From Bacillota bacterium (lineage in GTDB: Bacteria; Bacillota; Clostridia; Peptostreptococcales; Acidaminobacteraceae): a DNA stretch of 64,000 nucleotides. Under the pieces are notes generated by a model. The model had not been told where the DNA came from. It searched no databases and worked only from the letters and a program-made list of their open reading frames with translations. Positions 45,366 through 57,487 of this stretch are shown here, one piece after another. The stretch spans positions 1 through 64,000 of the forward strand of contig JAUMXH010000002.1 in NCBI GenBank assembly GCA_030529225.1, in the 5' to 3' direction. How positions within the stretch are numbered: the stretch's first letter is position 1; the number at the start of each line of letters is the position of its first letter. The position numbers and the translations under genes are program-made.

Positions 45366-46241
45366 CTACTTTCTAATCAGTTGATACAATCGTTCAAAAT
45401 CTTCCTCGCCATAGAACTCCAGAACAATCTTCCCCTTGTTTTTTCCTTTTAGAATTTCTACTTTGGTACCGTACTGCTCGCTGAGTTCCTCACTGAGTTC
45501 ATAGTACTCGGATTCCTCGTTCACATGCTTTTCCTTCTTCTCCGGCTTCGGCTTTAACAGGTTCTCCAAATCACGAACATTCATCTGGCTTTCCTGAATC
45601 TTTTTAGAGAGTTCCATCTGCTTTCTATCGCTCAAGGTGACCAACATCTTGGCGTGACCCACCGTGATTTTATTGTTGATCAAGTCTTCCTGTACCGATT
45701 TTGCCAACTTTAGAAGTCTGGTCATATTGGTGACATAGGTCCTGCTCTTTCCGACGATTTCAGAAATTTTTTCCTGTGTCATATTGTATTTTTCTAAGAG
45801 GGTCTTGTAGGCCATCGCCTCTTCAATCGGATTCAGGTCGCTTCTTTGTAAGTTCTCGACCAGGGAAACCTCGTAGCGCTGCTCTTCGTCCAAATCCATA
45901 ATGACCGCCGGTATTTTTTTCAGCTTCGCCTGCATCGATGCTCGCCACCTTCGCTCGCCGGCGATAATCTCGTAATTCTCACCCATTCTTCTCAGAACGA
46001 TGGGTTGAATGACGCCGTTTCTCTTGATACTGGTGCAGAGGGATTCGAGTTCCTCCGGGTCGAAGGTCCTCCTCGGCTGAAGGGCGTTGGCTTTGATCTT
46101 GTCGATCTCAATTTCCTGAATCCTCTCCTCCCGTTTCCCGTCATCAAAGATGATCGATTCTTCGATGTCATCGGGAATCAACGAAGAGAGGCCTCGTCCC
46201 AAGCCCCGTTTCAGATTGTTTTTCTTATTCTCTTGCGTCAT
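45366..46241 (-). CDS. parB: Chromosome partition protein ParB (Spo0J)
   Basis: This 291-residue DNA-binding CTPase loads at parS and spreads to organise the origin region. The N-terminal KRGLGRGLSSLIPDD is the ParA-stimulating peptide. The CTP-binding GERRWRAS motif and an ENLQRSDLNPIEEA stretch follow, then the central HTH (TQEKISEIVGKSRTYVTNMTRL, in part), and a C-terminal dimerisation domain. It starts 17 bases inside the parA gene, so the two are co-translated. The parS site next to its stop would give local binding. Confidence 0.97.
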   Translation of the reverse strand: MTQENKKNNLKRGLGRGLSSLIPDDIEESIIFDDGKREERIQEIEIDKIKANALQPRRTFDPEELESLCTSIKRNGVIQPIVLRRMGENYEIIAGERRWRASMQAKLKKIPAVIMDLDEEQRYEVSLVENLQRSDLNPIEEAMAYKTLLEKYNMTQEKISEIVGKSRTYVTNMTRLLKLAKSVQEDLINNKITVGHAKMLVTLSDRKQMELSKKIQESQMNVRDLENLLKPKPEKKEKHVNEESEYYELSEELSEQYGTKVEILKGKNKGKIVLEFYGEEDFERLYQLIRK

Positions 46242-46995
46242 TTTTCAACATTTCCTTTGCTAGATTTAAGTAACTGAGGGAGCCCTTGGAATCCTGGTCA
46301 AAATAAATAATCGGGATACCGTAACTCGGCGCTTCGGCAAGCCTGATATTTCGAGGAATCACCGTATTGAACACCTTTTCGCGGAAGTACTTCTGGATTT
46401 CCGTCACAACCTGGTGGTTGAGCTTGTTTCTCTTGTCGTACATCGTCAAGAGGACGCCGTGTATTCTAAGGTCGGGATTCAAATTTTTGCGGATCAATTT
46501 ATAGGTGTTGATGAGCTGGCTCACGCCTTCCAGTGCGTAGTATTCACATTGGATCGGAATCAAAATACTGTCTGCCGCAACGAGCACGTTAATCGTAATC
46601 AGACCCAAAGACGGCGGACTGTCCATCAGGATATAATCGTAGTCTTCTTTTAAATCCTTGATGATTCTCTTGAGCGTGTACTCTCGGTTCTGCTCGCTGA
46701 CCATCTCGATTTCGGCGCCGGAAAGCTGAACGTTGGAAGGAATGATGTCAAGGTTTTTAAATTCCGTCTTGATGATGGCCTCTCTCGGGTCGATATCGCT
46801 CATCAAAACATCATAAAAGCTGAAAACGACAACATCCTTGTTGATTCCGAGCCCGCTCGTGGTGTTCCCCTGCGGATCGCAATCGATCGTGAGCACTTTT
46901 TTGCCGTAAGCGGCGAGAGCTGCGCTCAAATTGATGTTTGTAGTGGTCTTTCCAACCCCGCCTTTTTGATTAAATACTGCTATTACTTTTCCCAT
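46225..46995 (-). CDS. parA: Chromosome partition ATPase ParA (Soj)
   Basis: This 256-residue deviant-Walker ATPase has the motif KGGVGKTTT at residues 11-19 and the DCDPQGNTT and DSPPSLG signatures. It works with ParB in origin segregation and, as Soj, modulates DnaA. The ribosome site is AGGGGG. parA is divergent from the small membrane gene and dnaA. The usual rnpA/rpmH/yidC/rsmG neighbours are not present between parAB and dnaA. Confidence 0.97.
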   Translation of the reverse strand: MGKVIAVFNQKGGVGKTTTNINLSAALAAYGKKVLTIDCDPQGNTTSGLGINKDVVVFSFYDVLMSDIDPREAIIKTEFKNLDIIPSNVQLSGAEIEMVSEQNREYTLKRIIKDLKEDYDYILMDSPPSLGLITINVLVAADSILIPIQCEYYALEGVSQLINTYKLIRKNLNPDLRIHGVLLTMYDKRNKLNHQVVTEIQKYFREKVFNTVIPRNIRLAEAPSYGIPIIYFDQDSKGSLSYLNLAKEMLKNDARE

Positions 46996-47164
46996 TTTTG
47001 CACCCCCTGATATCCTATTCTACCTTGTTTATCAAAAAAATACCAGTATTATTTTGAGCGAAAAAGAACGAAAAAAAGCTGTTTTTATTGTTTGAATTCC
47101 TGCGTCTTGGAGCAAAATAAGAGAGCTGTTTTCCTCGTGATTTTTCTGATTTTCTTCATCGGAT

Positions 47165-47193
47165 TTGACATTTTGGAAGGTTCGGAGTAAAGT
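47165..47193 (+). promoter_or_regulatory. promoter of small membrane-protein gene
   Basis: A consensus TTGACA (47165-47170) and TAAAGT (47188-47193) with 17-base spacing. Confidence 0.65.
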
Positions 47194-47260
47194 AATTGAT
47201 AGAAGATAATCATTCTTGCAAAACAAGGCGCGATTCTTTTTGACAAACAGGAGGTCTTTT

Positions 47261-47596
47261 ATGAGTAAATATGATATCGGTATCTATCTGCTTGGAGTTC
47301 CGGTGCTCGTCATCTTTCATTTGCACGTCAGGCTCGGCGTTCCGAATTTACCGATCACTTTGTTGCTCATCCTCTTCCTGATTGCCCTCTCTCTGGTTTT
47401 CTTCTACTTCAAAAAGAAAAAAGGGCTTGTGAAAAAGGAATCCCCCTTCCTCCGGACAGTATCGTTTCTCCTTTTCCCTCTAACTTACATTCCCTATCTT
47501 TATGAGCTGATTACGCTGGAGCATATCACAATTATCTATACCGTATTCTTCTTCTTTTTCGTCGGTATGGACATCTATCAAAACCGAAAGAAATAA
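47261..47596 (+). CDS. Small membrane protein of unknown function
   Basis: 111 residues from an ATG with GGAGG about nine bases upstream. Three membrane helices are visible (about 7-24, 29-48 and 62-80), with a fourth near 86-104, and a Lys-rich loop KKKKGLVKKE. No family recognised. The position between parA and dnaA is unusual. The gene has its own promoter and may be read through into the dnaA leader. Confidence 0.65.
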   Translation: MSKYDIGIYLLGVPVLVIFHLHVRLGVPNLPITLLLILFLIALSLVFFYFKKKKGLVKKESPFLRTVSFLLFPLTYIPYLYELITLEHITIIYTVFFFFFVGMDIYQNRKK

Positions 47597-47619
47597 GAGG
47601 AGCTTTTTTTCTTTTCTTA

Positions 47620-47648
47620 TTGCATTGGATATCCTTTTTTGATACAAT
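47620..47648 (+). promoter_or_regulatory. dnaA promoter
   Basis: TTGCAT (47620-47625) and TACAAT (47643-47648) with 17-base spacing. The predicted start site lies a few bases before the first DnaA box at 47664, which would allow autorepression by DnaA. Confidence 0.75.
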
Positions 47649-47663
47649 CAATCTTGCATTTTA

Positions 47664-47748
47664 TGTGGATAACTTACTTACTTAACTTAAAGTTTTCCAC
47701 AATAAATTGTGAATAACTTGTTTATTCAGGCAAACATCATGTTGATAA
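47664..47748. other. oriC: oriC, left DnaA-box cluster
   Basis: Boxes on the minus strand: TTATCCACA at 47664-47672 (perfect), TTATTCACA at 47708-47716 (matches TTATNCACA) and TTATCAACA at 47740-47748 (one mismatch). On the plus strand: TTTTCCACA at 47693-47701 (one mismatch). The surrounding DNA is AT-rich, and a TAAG-type repeat sits next to the first box. Confidence 0.8.
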
Positions 47749-47768
47749 GTACATCATAGGAGGACTCT

Positions 47769-49115
47769 TTGTTAGATTATACAAGGATTTGGGACGACAT
47801 ACTGAGAAACATACAGAGCAAGGTGAACGAAACCACATACAAGACCTGGTTCAACAGCATTAAATATGTTGATTTTATAGATAATGTCTTCATTTTGGAG
47901 GTTCCCAGCGAGCTGAACAAGAACGTCATCAGCACCCAGCACTCGGAAAAACTCTCGGACGCGATTAAGGACGAGGCCGGAGAAAACTGCCAATACTTCA
48001 TCATCGGGGAGAACGAGGACCTGGACTATAAGAAGATGATTCAGAAAAAGTCCAAAGAAAAGGAAAAGACGCAGGATTTGACCGACAAGAGCAAATTGAA
48101 TCAAAAGTACACCTTTGAGGAGTTCGTCGTCGGCTCGAACAACCAGCTGGCGCACGCGGCCGCGCTTTCGGTGGCGAACAATCCGGGAAACTCATACAAT
48201 CCTCTCTTTATATACGGACAGGTCGGGCTCGGAAAGACCCACCTGATTCAGGCGATTGCGCACAAGGTCATCGAAAACAAACACGACAGCAAGATCAACT
48301 ATGTGACTTCGGAAAACTTTACCAACGAGGTCGTGCTTTCGATTAAGAACAATAAGATGGAAGAGGTCAAGAATAAGTACCGAAACTGCGACGTTCTGAT
48401 CATCGACGACATCCAGTTTATCTCCAAGAAGGAGAAGACCCAGGAGGAGTTTTTCCACACCTTCAACGATCTGCACCAACTCGGAAAACAGATCATCATC
48501 GCTTCGGACAGACCTCCTTCTGAAATCAGCGAGCTCGAGGAGAGGCTCAGAAGCCGCTTTTCTTCGGGGCTGATCTGCGATATTCAGGCGCCGGATTACG
48601 AGACCCGGGTGGCCATCCTGCAAAAGAAGGCGGAGGCGATGAACATCAAGATCGGTGACGATGTCTGCAACTATATCGCGACCAATATCAAGACCAATAT
48701 CAGGGAATTTGAGGGCGCTCTGATTCGGATCAGCGCACTTTCCAAGCTGACCAATATGCCGATCACCCTGGAGATGGCGACCGAGGCCTTGAAGGATATT
48801 TTCACCTCAAACGTGCCGAAGGAAATCGACGCCTCTCTAATAAAAGAGGTGGTTTGCCGCTACTACAACGTCAGCATCAAGGAGCTGGAATCCAAGAAAC
48901 GCCAACAGAACATCACCTTCCCAAGACAGGTTTCGATGTATATCATCCGCGAATTGACCGATCTTGCCTATGTGGATATCGGGAAGGAGTTTGGCGGGAG
49001 GGACCACTCGACGGTCATCAACGCCTGCAAAAAAATCGAGTCCGAAATCGAAGGCAAGGAGAGCTTTAAAAAAGTTATAGACAAGCTCATCCTTGAAATT
49101 AAGGGGGAAAATTAG
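47769..49115 (+). CDS. dnaA: Chromosomal replication initiator DnaA
   Basis: This 448-residue AAA+ initiator has an N-terminal DnaB-interacting domain (about 1-75), a short charged linker, Walker A GQVGLGKT (about 150-157), Walker B VLIIDDIQF, and a C-terminal DNA-binding domain with the signature GGRDHSTVINACKKIE. The start is TTG at 47769, supported by AGGAGGA about five bases upstream. Length and motifs are standard. DnaA boxes lie on both sides of the gene. Confidence 0.98.
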   Translation: MLDYTRIWDDILRNIQSKVNETTYKTWFNSIKYVDFIDNVFILEVPSELNKNVISTQHSEKLSDAIKDEAGENCQYFIIGENEDLDYKKMIQKKSKEKEKTQDLTDKSKLNQKYTFEEFVVGSNNQLAHAAALSVANNPGNSYNPLFIYGQVGLGKTHLIQAIAHKVIENKHDSKINYVTSENFTNEVVLSIKNNKMEEVKNKYRNCDVLIIDDIQFISKKEKTQEEFFHTFNDLHQLGKQIIIASDRPPSEISELEERLRSRFSSGLICDIQAPDYETRVAILQKKAEAMNIKIGDDVCNYIATNIKTNIREFEGALIRISALSKLTNMPITLEMATEALKDIFTSNVPKEIDASLIKEVVCRYYNVSIKELESKKRQQNITFPRQVSMYIIRELTDLAYVDIGKEFGGRDHSTVINACKKIESEIEGKESFKKVIDKLILEIKGEN

Positions 49116-49153
49116 TTTTTCCACCGAGCGCACAGGGAAAACATCGGCGCCTT

Positions 49154-49210
49154 TGTGCATAAGCCGGCCGAATAGACCCTGTGGATAAACGGAGTGAAAA
49201 GTAAAAGTAA
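49154..49210. other. oriC: oriC, right DnaA-box cluster and possible DnaA-trios
   Basis: Two perfect minus-strand boxes, TTATGCACA (49154-49162) and TTATCCACA (49180-49188), lie between dnaA and dnaN. Ten bases beyond the second box, the plus strand reads AAG-TAA-AAG-TAA (49199-49210), which fits the DnaA-trio pattern (T/A-A-G/A) found at the unwinding site of bacterial origins. Together with the left cluster this gives a bipartite origin as in Bacillus. Confidence 0.7.
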
Positions 49211-49232
49211 TGCACCCTTTTTTACCGCCTTG

Positions 49233-49241
49233 TGATATAAT
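49233..49241 (+). promoter_or_regulatory. extended -10 promoter of dnaN
   Basis: TGATATAAT, a perfect TATAAT with the TG extension, about 95 bases before the dnaN start. No good -35 element. Confidence 0.6.
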
Positions 49242-49333
49242 GGTATCAGTGCTTACAGATGTTTTTCAACAAATCAACAGCCACTATAACTACTACAAAA
49301 AAGGATAAATATAAAGATAAGGGAGAAGGACAG

Positions 49334-50443
49334 ATGAAATTTTCAATCGACCAGGAAAAGCTAAACGGGATTTTGAGCATCGTGCAGCGATGTATCTCTC
49401 AGAGAGCCCTACAGGATATTTTGAGCAACGTATTGATTGAATCAAGAGAGAATGAGATTATCTTTACGGCTCACGATCATAAGCTCGCTTGTGAGATCAA
49501 GGAGGAGTGTCAGGTCGTAGAGCCGGATAAGGTGCTTGTAAATGCGACCCTGTTCAGCGACTTTGTCAGAAAGCTCAGACCCGGGGATGTCAACTTTGAG
49601 AAGGTGGGCAAGTTCCTGCACATCAATCAGGGGGAGACCAAGATTAAGCTCCTGACCTACGAGGCCGAAGAGTATCCGAGAATCAACAAGATTCACGCGG
49701 GCGAAAGCTTCAGCATCCCTTCTCTCATGCTAAAAGAGATGATCAGGCTGACCATCTTCGCGGCATCGAACGATGAAAAGTCGATCCACCTGAACAGTAC
49801 CCTGATGGAGATTGAAAAGGACAGCCTAAGCCTGGTATCTTGCGAATTTTACCGCATCGCCTACAAGAAAAACATCATCAAGAATGAGGTGCAGGAGGGG
49901 CAGAGACAGAGCTTTTTGATTCCGTCAAGGGCGACCAACGAGCTTCAGAGAATCCTGCAGCAGAACAGGGACAACGAGATGGTGGAAATCAAGACCTCGG
50001 AGAGAAACATCGAGTTTACGATCAACAACTGCACCCTCTCTACCCAGCTGATCGACAAGGATTACGTGGATTACAAGAAGATCATTCCGAAGGAGTTCAA
50101 GACCCGAATCAAGGTGGACAGAAAACAGCTCTTTGATGCGATCGACAGGGCGAGCCTCTTGGTCAGGATGAATGAGGAGAAGTCAGTGATTTTTGATATC
50201 AAGGACAACAAGCTTTCGGTCATCATCAACTCGAACATGGGGAACTTTTACGAGGAAATCCCGGTGGAACTCGAGGGCATGGACCTGGAAATCGGCTTCA
50301 ATCCCAAGTTCATCATCGATGTACTGAAGGTCTTGGAGAACGAGGAGATCATTATGGAGTTCAATTCGGGCATCCGGCCTGCGATTTTGAAGACCGACGA
50401 GGGGGATAACTACATCTATCTGGTTCTTCCGATGAAGATTTAG
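49334..50443 (+). CDS. dnaN: DNA polymerase III beta sliding clamp
   Basis: This 369-residue clamp begins MKFSIDQEKL and ends in YLVLPMKI, close to the classical clamp C-terminus. Three repeated clamp folds of about 120 residues can be traced. ATG at 49334 follows GGGAGAAGGA; an upstream in-frame ATG would add a Lys/Thr-rich tail absent from homologues. recF begins five bases after the stop. Confidence 0.97.
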   Translation: MKFSIDQEKLNGILSIVQRCISQRALQDILSNVLIESRENEIIFTAHDHKLACEIKEECQVVEPDKVLVNATLFSDFVRKLRPGDVNFEKVGKFLHINQGETKIKLLTYEAEEYPRINKIHAGESFSIPSLMLKEMIRLTIFAASNDEKSIHLNSTLMEIEKDSLSLVSCEFYRIAYKKNIIKNEVQEGQRQSFLIPSRATNELQRILQQNRDNEMVEIKTSERNIEFTINNCTLSTQLIDKDYVDYKKIIPKEFKTRIKVDRKQLFDAIDRASLLVRMNEEKSVIFDIKDNKLSVIINSNMGNFYEEIPVELEGMDLEIGFNPKFIIDVLKVLENEEIIMEFNSGIRPAILKTDEGDNYIYLVLPMKI

Positions 50444-50447
50444 CACC

Positions 50448-53473
<3,026 letters not shown>

Positions 53474-53488
53474 GCTTGAGGTGATAGA

Positions 53489-55978
53489 GTGAATAATGAG
53501 ATAGAACGAGATAAGATTCAGAAGATTGACATCAATAAGGAGATGAAGAAGTCGTACATTGACTACGCGATGAGCGTCATTGTATCGCGTGCCCTCCCGG
53601 ATGTCAGAGACGGACTCAAGCCCGTTCAGAGAAGAATTGTGTATTCGATGCACAAGAATGGCTTGTATAACAATCAAAAATACAGAAAATCGGCTACCAT
53701 CGTCGGGGACGTAATCGGTAAGTACCACCCGCACGGGGACAGCTCGATTTATTCGGCGATGGTCCGCTTTGCCCAACCGTTTTCGATGCGCTATCCGCTG
53801 GTGGACGGCCAGGGTAACTTCGGTTCGATAGACGGCGACAGCGCAGCTGCCCACCGTTATACCGAGGCCAAGATGTCCAAACTCAGCGCCGAACTGTTGA
53901 AAAACATAGAGAAGGAAACGGTGGACTTTGTTCCGAACTTTGACGGAGAGGAACAGGAGCCGTCGGTTCTGCCGGCAGCCTTCCCCAACCTATTGGTGAA
54001 CGGAACCATGGGAATCGCGGTCGGAATGGCGACCTCGATCCCGCCGCACAACCTGGCGGAGGTGATTGACGCGACCGTTGCGCTGATGGAAAACGATCGG
54101 ATTTCGGACGACGAGTTGATCAGTCATGTGAACGGACCGGACTTCCCGACCGGGGCGATTATGCTCGGCTCATCGGGATACCGAAGGGCTTACAAGACCG
54201 GAAGAGGGAGCGTGGTGCTCCGTTCCAAGCACGAATTGGAGGAGATGGACGGCGGCAAGACCCGCATCGTCTTCACCGAGATTCCGTACCAGGTCAACAA
54301 GGCGAGGATGCTCGAAGGTATCGCGAACCTGGTTAAGAACAAGCTGATTGACGGGATCACGGCGCTCCGTGACGAATCGAACATGAACGGAATTCGTGTG
54401 GTCGTGGAGTGCAGACGGGATGTCAATGTCAACGTTCTTTTGAACCAGCTTTACAAGATGTCATCCTTGCAATCGACCTTCAGCCTGAATATGATCGCCT
54501 TGGTGGACGGAGAGCCTAAACTCCTCAGCTTGCGTGAGATTTTGACGCATTACATCGCGCATCAGATAGATGTCGAGACCAGACGTTGTCGCTTTGATCT
54601 CAGAAAGGCCGAGGAGAGGGCCCACATTTTAGAAGCCTACATCAAGGCCATCGACAACATTGATGAGGTGATACGCATCATTCGTTCATCGTATGACGAT
54701 GCGGAAGAAAAGCTGATGGAGGCCTTCGGATTTACCGAAATCCAGGCTAAGGCGATCTGTGACTTGAGATTGAGACGCTTGCAGGGCTTGGAACGCGAGA
54801 AGATTGAAGAAGAACTCAACGGCTTGATGGCGCTGATTCAGGAGCTCAAAGAACTGCTCAGCGACGAAGGCAAGCTCAAGGCCTTGATTGTCAGCAATTT
54901 GAAGGAGCTCAAGGAAAAGTACTTTGATGTAAGAAGGACGGATTTGGAGCTGAACTTCAACGAGATCGATATTGAGGACTTAATTGACGAGGAGAATGTG
55001 ACGATTACCCTAACACATAAGGGCTATATCAAGCGCGTTCCGTCGGATACCTATGTGAAGCAGAACCGCGGAGGTCGCGGAATCACCGGCCTGTCTACGA
55101 GGGATGAGGACTTTGTCATCGATTTGATCAACACTTCAACCCACAATCACCTGATGTTCATCACGAACAAGGGCAGGTCGTACATCCTCAAGGCATACCA
55201 GATTCCTGAGGGGTCGAGGACCGCGATGGGCACGCCGATTGTCAACCTCTTATCCCTTGATGCGGATGAGAAAGTCAGCGCCTTGATTGCGATTAAGGAA
55301 TTTGAAGAGGACAAGTATTTGGTCTTCTTAACCAAGCAGGGCATCATTAAGAGGACGCCGCTCTCCGAGTACGGCAGCAGAAGGACTTCGGGTCTGATTG
55401 CCATCAACATCAGAGAGGACGACGAGCTGATCGGCTGTAAGGTGAGCTCCGGAAACGATGAGTTCATCATCGTGTCCAAGAACGCCAGCTCGATTCGCTT
55501 TAACGAGAGCTCGGTCAGGGCGACTTCCCGCAACACGACTGGTGTGAAGGCGATGAGCCTGAGAGACGGCGACGAAATCGTTTCGCTTTCAAGGGTCAGT
55601 GAGGAATCGGCCGAACTCCTGGTCATCAGTGAGAACGGCTACGGTAAGAGAACGCCGCTTTCCGAGTACAAGAATCAGAATCGAGGCGGACTCGGCAACC
55701 TGACTTATAAAATCAGTGAGAAGACCGGCACCATCATCGGGGCCAGCGTAGTAGACGGCACGGAAGATATCATATTGATCAACTCGAGCGGCATCATCAT
55801 TCGTATCTCGGTTTCGGATATCTCCGTCATCGGCAGGGTGACCAGCGGTGTGAAGTTGATGAAGGTGAATGAAGAAGACAGACTGATCTCGTTCTCTAAA
55901 CTCATTGAGGAGGAAGAGGACGCGGAAGAAGGCATTGAGGACGCTTTTGCGGCTGATTCGGAAGAGGAAGAAGAGTAG
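53489..55978 (+). CDS. gyrA: DNA gyrase subunit A
   Basis: 829-residue cleavage subunit from a GTG with TTGAGGTGA upstream. The catalytic tyrosine is Tyr124 ([11 protein letters not shown]). The quinolone-resistance region around [18 protein letters not shown] has Ser at the usual resistance position. Six C-terminal beta-pinwheel blades follow, including the GyrA-box-like [11 protein letters not shown] very acidic tail (EEEEDAEEG ... EEEEE) ends the protein, a form known to regulate gyrase wrapping in some bacteria. Confidence 0.98.
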   Translation: MNNEIERDKIQKIDINKEMKKSYIDYAMSVIVSRALPDVRDGLKPVQRRIVYSMHKNGLYNNQKYRKSATIVGDVIGKYHPHGDSSIYSAMVRFAQPFSMRYPLVDGQGNFGSIDGDSAAAHRYTEAKMSKLSAELLKNIEKETVDFVPNFDGEEQEPSVLPAAFPNLLVNGTMGIAVGMATSIPPHNLAEVIDATVALMENDRISDDELISHVNGPDFPTGAIMLGSSGYRRAYKTGRGSVVLRSKHELEEMDGGKTRIVFTEIPYQVNKARMLEGIANLVKNKLIDGITALRDESNMNGIRVVVECRRDVNVNVLLNQLYKMSSLQSTFSLNMIALVDGEPKLLSLREILTHYIAHQIDVETRRCRFDLRKAEERAHILEAYIKAIDNIDEVIRIIRSSYDDAEEKLMEAFGFTEIQAKAICDLRLRRLQGLEREKIEEELNGLMALIQELKELLSDEGKLKALIVSNLKELKEKYFDVRRTDLELNFNEIDIEDLIDEENVTITLTHKGYIKRVPSDTYVKQNRGGRGITGLSTRDEDFVIDLINTSTHNHLMFITNKGRSYILKAYQIPEGSRTAMGTPIVNLLSLDADEKVSALIAIKEFEEDKYLVFLTKQGIIKRTPLSEYGSRRTSGLIAINIREDDELIGCKVSSGNDEFIIVSKNASSIRFNESSVRATSRNTTGVKAMSLRDGDEIVSLSRVSEESAELLVISENGYGKRTPLSEYKNQNRGGLGNLTYKISEKTGTIIGASVVDGTEDIILINSSGIIIRISVSDISVIGRVTSGVKLMKVNEEDRLISFSKLIEEEEDAEEGIEDAFAADSEEEEE

Positions 55979-55987
55979 GGGTAAACT

Positions 55988-56317
55988 ATGGCTTTGATAA
56001 TAAAAACGGATGTAGACAAGGTCAATGAGAAGCTAGTGTTCTTTTTGGATGGGGAGCTGGACCTAAGCAGCGCCCAAATCTTTAGAGAAAGTATCGAGGA
56101 AGAGTACCGGAAGAATCCTGGTAACATCGAACTGAACTTTGAGAAGATTGATTTTATTGATTCCACCGGGCTGGGAACCTTGGTGAGCTTGTCTAAACTC
56201 TTAGATGAGAAGCACAGGATTTCGGTCCTGAACGCGAAGGACCATGTAAACAGGGTTTTTACGATTACCGGTTTGGATAAGTTGTTCATTCGTAAGGGGG
56301 ACTACCGGCATGAATAA
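55988..56317 (+). CDS. rsbV: Anti-sigma factor antagonist RsbV (STAS domain)
   Basis: This 109-residue single STAS domain has the phosphorylatable serine in FIDSTGLGTLV (Ser59). Unphosphorylated, it binds RsbW and frees SigB. RsbV from Bacillus is of the same length. The gene lies nine bases after gyrA and overlaps rsbW by eight. No RsbU/RsbP-type phosphatase is encoded in this window, so the activating input is elsewhere. Confidence 0.92.
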   Translation: MALIIKTDVDKVNEKLVFFLDGELDLSSAQIFRESIEEEYRKNPGNIELNFEKIDFIDSTGLGTLVSLSKLLDEKHRISVLNAKDHVNRVFTITGLDKLFIRKGDYRHE

Positions 56318-56711
56318 TAAGATAGAGATTCGAATTCCTCCACTCAAAGAGTATATTCCTGCGGTTCGCTTTACCGCCGCCCTCTTTGCCAATCATGTGG
56401 GCTTTGACATCGAACGGATAGAGGATATTAAACTCGTGGTTGGAGAAGCTTGTAATAATGCGGTTCTCTATGGAGATCCCGGCACCAACGAAATCTCGAT
56501 TCAACTTTATGTAGAGCAGGAATCGATGTTTGTGGATATCATCGACAAGGGCTATGGTTTTGAAATCGGCAAGTATAAGGACCCGAATCTGGATGAGCCG
56601 GATGAGGGCGGCTTTGGGATTTACATCATCAAGACCTTGTCAGATGCGATGGAGATCAAGTCGAATCAGGAGAACGGAACATTTTTAAACATAAGATTTA
56701 ACTTGGTTTAA
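56310..56711 (+). CDS. rsbW: Anti-sigma factor and serine kinase RsbW
   Basis: This 133-residue GHKL kinase has an N-box EACNNAV, G1 box DKGYGFE and G2 box GGFGIYII. It phosphorylates RsbV and sequesters the sigma factor. The motif IEDIKLVVGEACNNAV is closer to RsbW than to SpoIIAB, and the protein is about 25 residues shorter than Bacillus RsbW at the C-terminus. It is translationally coupled to rsbV, and sigB follows after 12 bases. Confidence 0.9.
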   Translation: MNNKIEIRIPPLKEYIPAVRFTAALFANHVGFDIERIEDIKLVVGEACNNAVLYGDPGTNEISIQLYVEQESMFVDIIDKGYGFEIGKYKDPNLDEPDEGGFGIYIIKTLSDAMEIKSNQENGTFLNIRFNLV

Positions 56712-56723
56712 AGGGATCTCGAT

Positions 56724-57479
56724 ATGGCAAAGAAAAAGATTACGAATGAAGATTTGTTCAGAGAGTATGCAAAGACTAGAAGTTTGGAACTTCGGGACGA
56801 ACTGGTAGTCAAGTATTTGTATATCGCTGAAATTCTTACCAAAAAATATATCAATCGGGGCTTGGAGTACGATGATTTGTATCAGGTCGCTTCCCTCGCC
56901 TTGATTTATGCTGTCGAGCGCTTTGATGTTGAGAAGGGCTACGAGTTCTCCAGTTTCGCGACGCCGACCATCATCGGGGAAATCAAGAAGTATTTCAGAG
57001 ATAAGGGTTGGATGATTCGGGTTCCGAGGAGGTTGCAGGAGCTTGCAAAAAAAGTCAACGAGGCCAAAGAGCACCTGCATCAGGAGCTCAAGAGGCCGGT
57101 CAAAGTGTCGGATATTGCCGCCTATTTAGAGGTGAAAGAATCCGAGGTCTTTGAAGCGATGGAGGCCAGCTTGGTTTACACGCCTAAGTCGCTCGATGTC
57201 TCTTATTCCGGAGACGATTCGGACCAGGAGATCTTCCTTTCGAGCTTGATCGGTGAGGAGGACAAGGAGTTCAAGGAGCTGGAAGATAGAGACTTTATTG
57301 AACGCTGTTTGGAGAAGCTTGACAAGGTAGAGGCCAAGATCATTTCAAGCAGATTTTTAGAGGGAAGAACCCAGGTACAGGTAGCAGATGAACTCGGTGT
57401 TTCTCAGATGACCGTTTCCAGAATGGAAAAGAAGCTGATCGCAAAGTTTAGAGAAGACTATTATAAAATCTGTAAGTAA
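56724..57479 (+). CDS. sigB: RNA polymerase sigma factor, SigB/SigF family
   Basis: This 251-residue sigma factor has region 2 (DDLYQVASLALIYAVERFD and FSSFATPTIIGEIKKYFRDKGW, in part), region 3 (VPRRLQELAKKV) and a region-4 HTH (TQVQVADELGVSQMTVSRMEKKL). This is the general-stress/sporulation group 3. With rsbV and rsbW directly upstream, a stress-response SigB is the best reading; a spoIIA-sigF operon would look similar and cannot be fully excluded. Location right behind gyrA, close to the origin, is noteworthy. Confidence 0.9.
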   Translation: MAKKKITNEDLFREYAKTRSLELRDELVVKYLYIAEILTKKYINRGLEYDDLYQVASLALIYAVERFDVEKGYEFSSFATPTIIGEIKKYFRDKGWMIRVPRRLQELAKKVNEAKEHLHQELKRPVKVSDIAAYLEVKESEVFEAMEASLVYTPKSLDVSYSGDDSDQEIFLSSLIGEEDKEFKELEDRDFIERCLEKLDKVEAKIISSRFLEGRTQVQVADELGVSQMTVSRMEKKLIAKFREDYYKICK

Positions 57480-57487
57480 GGATAGGA

